A stretch of DNA of 26,697 bases from CAZPXF01 sp964590945 (GTDB lineage Bacteria; Bacillota; Clostridia; Lachnospirales; Lachnospiraceae). The notes below the pieces were generated by a model. The model made no database searches and was not told the origin of the DNA. It saw nothing but the letters and a program-made list of their open reading frames with translations. The stretch covers positions 1 to 26,697 of the forward strand of contig CAZPXF010000023.1 in the NCBI GenBank assembly GCA_964590945.1, in the 5' to 3' direction. The position numbers and the translations under genes were made by a program. This document shows positions 22,470 to 26,697 of the stretch, one piece after another. Positions within the stretch are counted from its first letter, which is position 1; each line of letters opens with the position of its first letter.

Positions 22470-25073
22470 GTGAAAAAGAAAGTAAAAAATATTCTGTCAA
22501 TTATTTTATATATTGTGGCAATCATAATAGTACATTTGCCATGGTTTCTCATTGACGGGCAATATCGTAGTCTTTATGAGGGATATGCATATGTAAAAAA
22601 GGCTGGAGTTTCTGGAATATTTGAGAATGAAGAACAAGGTTTGCTTTTTATTAAAATACAGGTTGTTTTGGTTCTTTTATGTGAAATAATCAGTATATGT
22701 TATATTCTGACAGTTATATTGAAGAAGAATTGGCATTTAAATATTATCGCATTAATTCTTGCATTGGGTATTTTGTATTATGAGTATGGGCTTGTAAATG
22801 TATCGGATAATGTAGCGGCAGTTTTTTTCCCGCTTGTTCTCGGTAGCGTTTTGGGTTTTGAGTTTCTATTAATTAAATTGATGGACGTATGGGATGATGC
22901 GGTAAATAAGAAAGAAGAAAGTACCAAAAGAGACCATCATAGAAAAGAAGAGGAAAAACGCAGACTTTCATTCCCGGGAAGATATACGGAACTGTTTTAT
23001 CAAATGGTTTGGAAAAATTTCAAATATGATTGGAAAGATTACAGTTTGTTTTTACTATGTAGCACGGTAGTTTCCGGACTTTCGTTAGCCGGAATTGGAT
23101 GTTATCAGATGATGTCCGGACTGCACAGGGATGAGAATTTTTTGATCGGACAAGGACTTGGATTGATCGTGTGGAATGCCATGATTCCTCTTGGAGTTTG
23201 CACTATATTTCTTATGGTATTTATATTAATTTTCTATTTACAAAAATGGATGGAGAGTTATAGCATTTTTGTGACTCTTGGAATTCGAAGAAAAGCCCTA
23301 TATATCATTATAGCATTAGAAATATTAATAGGTTTTCTGATATCTGTTTTATTAGGGTGTGTAATTGGAAATGGAATACTTGCGCTGTTCCGACAGGTGT
23401 TTTACCATGTATTTGGGGAAGAGATAGTGCTGTCAGAGGTAACGATCGGTGTATATTTGAAAATGCTGGGGATTATGGTGCTTATCTATATTATTTCCCT
23501 CATGGCAACCAGAGATATCATGATAGATTTTAACCTTGTTACCGCCTCTACAAGACGTATTCGAAGAGAAAAAATGCCTGATAAAAGATTGAAGTTAATG
23601 GTAATCATAGGATGCATATTGTCTATAGGAAGCATTATTCTATATACTCAACTGAACAGCCATGAGACTATCTATTTACTGTGTACATTTTTTGCAGGAG
23701 TGTTTTTATTGCTTCGATATGGAGGTGCTGCATATTTGAGGCATGAACAAAACAAAGAATGCTATGTGATCAAATTGTTGGATCGTAATCATCTGTATCA
23801 CAGGTCTAAAACGGCAACATGGTATCAGACTGCTTTGATTGTACTGTATATTTGTGCTTTATTTTATTTTACATTTCAGATAGTATCGGCCTCAATAGCA
23901 GAGGAGCCGGAAACACTATTTCCATATGATTTCGTTTGCATTGCAGATGATGGGGATAATGATTTTTTTGCTGATTTGGAAGAGAACTATGAGGTGGAGA
24001 TTTCAAGCTATCCAATGGTCCGGGTATCCAATGCAGACAAAACCGAGGAACAGGAAGGGATATTAGAGCCGCGTCCGCAGGGACAGCAGATCGGTATATC
24101 TGAGACCACATTCCATCAGTTAAAAAAGGAACTTGATGATTCGTATCAGGCAAAAGACCTAAAGCTGGATAAGGAAGGGGAAAGAGTTTATATTGTTCAT
24201 CAACAGGATCGTTCTGTGAGGGCACAGCCAATAGACTGGACATATTGGGCAAAAAAACCATTCTTACATATTGGACTGCCGTGCCCAAATTATAGGACGG
24301 AGTCACCAAGCAAAGCTTTCACGCAGCGGGAAATAGCTGGAGAGGAAATCGGAAGTCTGATAGGGTGTTTTCGTCAGGGGAATCTGGAGAATATAGTTGT
24401 ATTTTCGGATGAATATTTTGCAGAGGCTCAGGAAATGTGGAAATATACGAACATTTATAATGGTGATCCGATCGAAGACGAGAGCCTGCGTATCGAGGAT
24501 GTAACAATCCATCAGGGACCGACAAAGCTGGTGTTGATCAAGGCAAAACAAAATGATGTGGATGCATTGGAGCAAGAGATGCAGATATTGACGGAAAATC
24601 ATGCATATGAGGCGTCCTTTGATGGAGAAGTCGAATCTTATTATTCCAAGAAAACAGCCATATCTGATATGGAGACTGAGCATATCATGAAGCAGATTGT
24701 CAATTTATTTGTACTTATTGTTCTTTTGATGACAAGTGCTTTTTTGATCTATGTCAAGACACTTTCAGAAATGGATGAAAAGATAAAACGTGCTGGTTTC
24801 CTGAAATGCATGGGAATGAGACGGAGAGAGCGTATTCGCGTGCTGAAAGGAGAAGTGTATCTGCTCTACTGGATGCCGGCAGTGATCGCAACTATAGCAA
24901 CCCTTTGTTTTACAGCCGCAACATTCCATGCCCGGATGTATACGGGAGATGTCATAAAAGCATACCTTGAGAAGGCTGTGTGGATATGGTTAGCCTGGAT
25001 TTTGATAGAAGGTGTCTATATTTTCATTATAGGACAGTGGCTGGTTCGGAAAGTGGAAGGGAAGGAGAAATAA
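22470..25073 (+). CDS. FtsX-type ABC transporter permease with extra N-terminal membrane domain
   Basis: 867 residues. Residues 1-145 form an unusual added domain of about four membrane helices, ending in a highly charged linker (about 146-170, Lys/Glu/Arg-rich). The core is of the FtsX/MacB type: from about 173 a helix LFLLCSTVVSGLSLAG, a four-helix bundle containing SIFVTLGIRRKALYIIIALE (a typical FtsX cytoplasmic turn), two more helices near 395-430, a helix near 465-485 and a large extracellular region (about 490-735), then LFVLIVLLMTSAFLIYVKTL, the second FtsX turn FLKCMGMRRRERIRVLKGEVYLL split by charged residues, and two last helices. GTG start at 22470 with AGGAG 9 bp upstream. It ends 1 bp before the ATPase gene. 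Such permeases confer peptide-antibiotic resistance or handle peptide or lipid substrates without true import; the substrate is unknown. Confidence 0.85.
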   Translation: MKKKVKNILSIILYIVAIIIVHLPWFLIDGQYRSLYEGYAYVKKAGVSGIFENEEQGLLFIKIQVVLVLLCEIISICYILTVILKKNWHLNIIALILALGILYYEYGLVNVSDNVAAVFFPLVLGSVLGFEFLLIKLMDVWDDAVNKKEESTKRDHHRKEEEKRRLSFPGRYTELFYQMVWKNFKYDWKDYSLFLLCSTVVSGLSLAGIGCYQMMSGLHRDENFLIGQGLGLIVWNAMIPLGVCTIFLMVFILIFYLQKWMESYSIFVTLGIRRKALYIIIALEILIGFLISVLLGCVIGNGILALFRQVFYHVFGEEIVLSEVTIGVYLKMLGIMVLIYIISLMATRDIMIDFNLVTASTRRIRREKMPDKRLKLMVIIGCILSIGSIILYTQLNSHETIYLLCTFFAGVFLLLRYGGAAYLRHEQNKECYVIKLLDRNHLYHRSKTATWYQTALIVLYICALFYFTFQIVSASIAEEPETLFPYDFVCIADDGDNDFFADLEENYEVEISSYPMVRVSNADKTEEQEGILEPRPQGQQIGISETTFHQLKKELDDSYQAKDLKLDKEGERVYIVHQQDRSVRAQPIDWTYWAKKPFLHIGLPCPNYRTESPSKAFTQREIAGEEIGSLIGCFRQGNLENIVVFSDEYFAEAQEMWKYTNIYNGDPIEDESLRIEDVTIHQGPTKLVLIKAKQNDVDALEQEMQILTENHAYEASFDGEVESYYSKKTAISDMETEHIMKQIVNLFVLIVLLMTSAFLIYVKTLSEMDEKIKRAGFLKCMGMRRRERIRVLKGEVYLLYWMPAVIATIATLCFTAATFHARMYTGDVIKAYLEKAVWIWLAWILIEGVYIFIIGQWLVRKVEGKEK

Positions 25074-25074
25074 C

Positions 25075-25830
25075 ATGGAAGTAATCAGAGTGGAGAAGCT
25101 TATCAGAAACTATGCAAAGGGGGGTTCGACAGAGACGAATGAGGATTCCATCAAGGTATTGAAAGGTCTGGATTTTGTTGTGGAGGAGCAGGAGTTCATT
25201 GGCATCATGGGAAAATCCGGATGTGGGAAGACAACCCTTTTAAAGGTTTTGGGACTGATTGATGAGCCGACAAAGGGGCATATGTATTTCTGCGGAAAGA
25301 GTATATCTGATCTGTGGAGTGATGAGCTGTCAGATATTCGTAGACGCAATATCGGCTTTGTATTTCAGGATTTTTATCTACTGAACAGCCTTTCCGTGAA
25401 AGAGAATATCATGCTTCCAATGATACTGGATAAGCAGAGTGTGAAAGACTGCCTGTCCAAAGGTGAAGAATATGCGGCACATTTCGGACTGACACATCTG
25501 CTTGGCAAATTCCCATATGAGCTGTCCGGCGGGGAGCGCCAGAGAGTGGCGATCAGCCGGGCACTTATCAATGACCCGGATCTGATCCTTGCGGACGAGC
25601 CGACCGGGAATCTTGATTCGAAATCCGGCAAGATCGTTACCGACGCTCTGGAACGGATCAATGAAGCAATGGGGAAAACAATCATCATGGTAACGCATGA
25701 TCCGCAGGTGGCAAGCTCCTGTAAAAGAATCTTATTTTTAAAAGATGGGATGATCCTGGAGGATCTGAAGCGCGAGGGCGATAAAGAGGATTTTTACAAA
25801 AAGATTATTGAACGGATGAAGGGTTTATAG
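25075..25830 (+). CDS. ABC transporter ATP-binding protein
   Basis: 251 residues, the MacB/LolD/BceA type that partners FtsX permeases. Walker A GKSGCGKTT, Q-loop VFQDFYLLNSLSV, signature LSGGERQRVAISRAL, Walker B LILADEPTGNLDS and H-loop MVTHDPQVA are all intact, so it should be active. It starts 1 bp after the permease stop (TAACATG), so the pair is translated together. The second half of the gene is visibly richer in G+C than the permease. Confidence 0.95.
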   Translation: MEVIRVEKLIRNYAKGGSTETNEDSIKVLKGLDFVVEEQEFIGIMGKSGCGKTTLLKVLGLIDEPTKGHMYFCGKSISDLWSDELSDIRRRNIGFVFQDFYLLNSLSVKENIMLPMILDKQSVKDCLSKGEEYAAHFGLTHLLGKFPYELSGGERQRVAISRALINDPDLILADEPTGNLDSKSGKIVTDALERINEAMGKTIIMVTHDPQVASSCKRILFLKDGMILEDLKREGDKEDFYKKIIERMKGL

Positions 25831-25849
25831 AGAGAACAGAAGAATAAAT

Positions 25850-26519
25850 ATGCAAAAAAAACTTATACTTCTAATACTCTGCTGCTATGTAATATTAATG
25901 GGAACAGCTTTTTTTAGACCGCTGGTGATACAATCCATTACGGATAAAGGATTACTTTTAGAGGACTTTCAAATAGTAATAGTATTTTCGATAGTTTTAT
26001 TTGGATTGGTTCTTACTGAGGAAGCAATTTCGATTTTTCAGGCCAAATTGTTTATCGAACTAAAAAACAAAGTAGTGATGAATCTATACTAAGGGCTTTC
26101 GGCAACTCTTAAAGGCTAAACTTGATCACTATGCACAAAATAATACAACAGAGATTATGAATCGGTTGTCAACGGATATTAACAATATTAGCTCATTATT
26201 TGATAGTGGTATGATGTACATCTTGATCAATAAATTGCCAAATAGATATGGCAATATGTTAGATAAAAATGGGGAGAATTTATCCGGAGGGGAACGACAG
26301 AAAATTGCTCTGATTCGGGCAATTGTTAAAGATGCGCCGATTATTATTATGGATGAGCCAACAGCTAACATTGATAAACAATACAGTGAATTTATTTATA
26401 ATGATTTCATAAATCAGTTTTCTGAGAAGACGTTTATTATTATAACCCATAAAATGGAATATATAGCAGGAATGGATATGGTATATGAAATCAAAAATTA
26501 TACAATATCAGAAGTTTGA
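25850..26519 (+). pseudogene. broken ABC exporter (fused membrane and ATPase domains)
   Basis: The first frame (ATG 25850 to TAA 26090-26092) encodes an ABC exporter membrane start (FFRPLVIQSITDKGLLLEDF, then VFSIVLFGLVLTEEAISIFQ). The protein then continues in another frame from about 26085: YTKGFRQLLKAKLDHYAQNN, then TTEIMNRLSTDINNISSLFD, a normal ABC helix/coupling-loop sequence. The shift fits loss of two bases in a TA repeat. After NNISSLFDSGMMYI the frame runs straight into the end of an ATPase domain, LPNRYGNMLDKNGENLSGGE, with Walker B (IIIMDEPTANID) and H-loop (IITHK), so roughly 300 residues including Walker A are missing. The gene should be non-functional. Before decay it was likely a peptide exporter; its position behind an FtsX ABC pair fits a former bacteriocin-type locus. 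Confidence 0.85.
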
Positions 26520-26547
26520 ACATAATATAAACATATTTTTTATGTTC
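26518..26547 (+). terminator. hairpin after the broken ABC gene
   Basis: GAACATAA (26518-26525) pairs with TTATGTTC (26540-26547) across a 14-nt A/T-rich loop. No T-run follows the stem, so the terminator call is weak. Confidence 0.35.
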
Positions 26548-26634
26548 GGACTGGGGTGATTAGAGGAATATAGAAAGTCTGTATATTTCAGATACAAAGT
26601 CTGAAAAGAAGCAAAACAGTATATTTGATGGAAA

Positions 26635-26697
26635 ATGGAAAAAGCTTTGCTGGAGAAATGCGCTCAGATGGAAAGGGAACTGGAGCGTTTTAGAAAA
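26635..26697 (+). CDS. possible start of a gene running off the right edge
   Basis: An ATG at 26635 opens a frame that stays open to the end (21 codons, MEKALLEKCAQMERELERF). It is Glu/Lys/Leu-rich and looks helical or coiled-coil. The upstream GATGGAAA is only a weak ribosome binding site. No family can be named. Confidence 0.25.
   Translation, partial: MEKALLEKCAQMERELERFRK

Noticed and set aside
20116..22470. Search for AgrD/AgrB-like peptide and protease genes
   Set aside because: No short pre-peptide ORF with a ribosome binding site and no AgrB-like membrane protease were found.
1..26697. CRISPR arrays, rRNA, tRNA or complete insertion sequences
   Set aside because: No regularly spaced repeats, tRNA-like cloverleaf or IS with terminal repeats was recognised by eye.

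Overview
The window reads as a chromosomal segment of an anaerobic, low-to-mid GC Firmicute, most likely a Lachnospiraceae-type Clostridium relative. This is inferred from strong AGGAGG-type ribosome binding sites, TTGACA/TATAAT promoters, a T-box leader, an [FeFe]-hydrogenase-like protein, a clostridial-type proline racemase, Hsp33 and a LytTR/GHKL two-component pair. I had no database, so the taxonomic call is inference.

Layout, left to right. Positions 1-3450 (+): a possible transposase tail, then a good promoter driving an HTH-Uma2 fusion and, 1 bp later, a lactate/malate dehydrogenase-family gene; then a soluble [FeFe]-hydrogenase-like protein. Positions 3480-9220: a MATE exporter (-) divergent from serine acetyltransferase (+, with a large palindrome just after its -10 box), a convergent M18 aminopeptidase (-), a stand-alone proline racemase (+), and a 32-residue small protein. 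Positions 9335-13612: a voltage-gated-type K+ channel with two C-terminal RCK-C-like repeats (-), then an OmpR-type regulator, its histidine kinase and a double-PepSY lipoprotein. Positions 13660-20115: a promoter and T-box leader ahead of ilvB-ilvN, then a methyltransferase, hslO and glutamine-dependent nadE. From about 20200 the base composition becomes visibly more AT-rich: a LytTR regulator, a GHKL (AgrC-like) kinase, a terminator, an 867-residue FtsX-type ABC permease with an added N-terminal membrane domain, its ATPase, and a broken second ABC exporter.

How the parts work together. The left and middle parts are housekeeping and redox/amino-acid metabolism: cysteine synthesis (cysE), branched-chain amino acid synthesis under tRNA control (T-box-ilvBN), NAD synthesis, redox chaperone, peptide degradation. 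The right end looks like an acquired peptide-sensing and peptide-handling module: the kinase/regulator pair resembles quorum- or bacteriocin-sensing systems, the FtsX-type ABC pair resembles peptide-resistance or signalling transporters, and the decayed ABC exporter suggests the locus has lost a part. No AgrB/AgrD-like genes, CRISPR array, rRNA or tRNA were seen. The most interesting items are the GHKL/LytTR-FtsX module with its extended permease, the HTH-Uma2 fusion, the hydrogenase-like protein, the cysteine-rich insertion in IlvB, the Arg at the specificity position of the 'lactate dehydrogenase', and the 27-bp palindrome at cysE.
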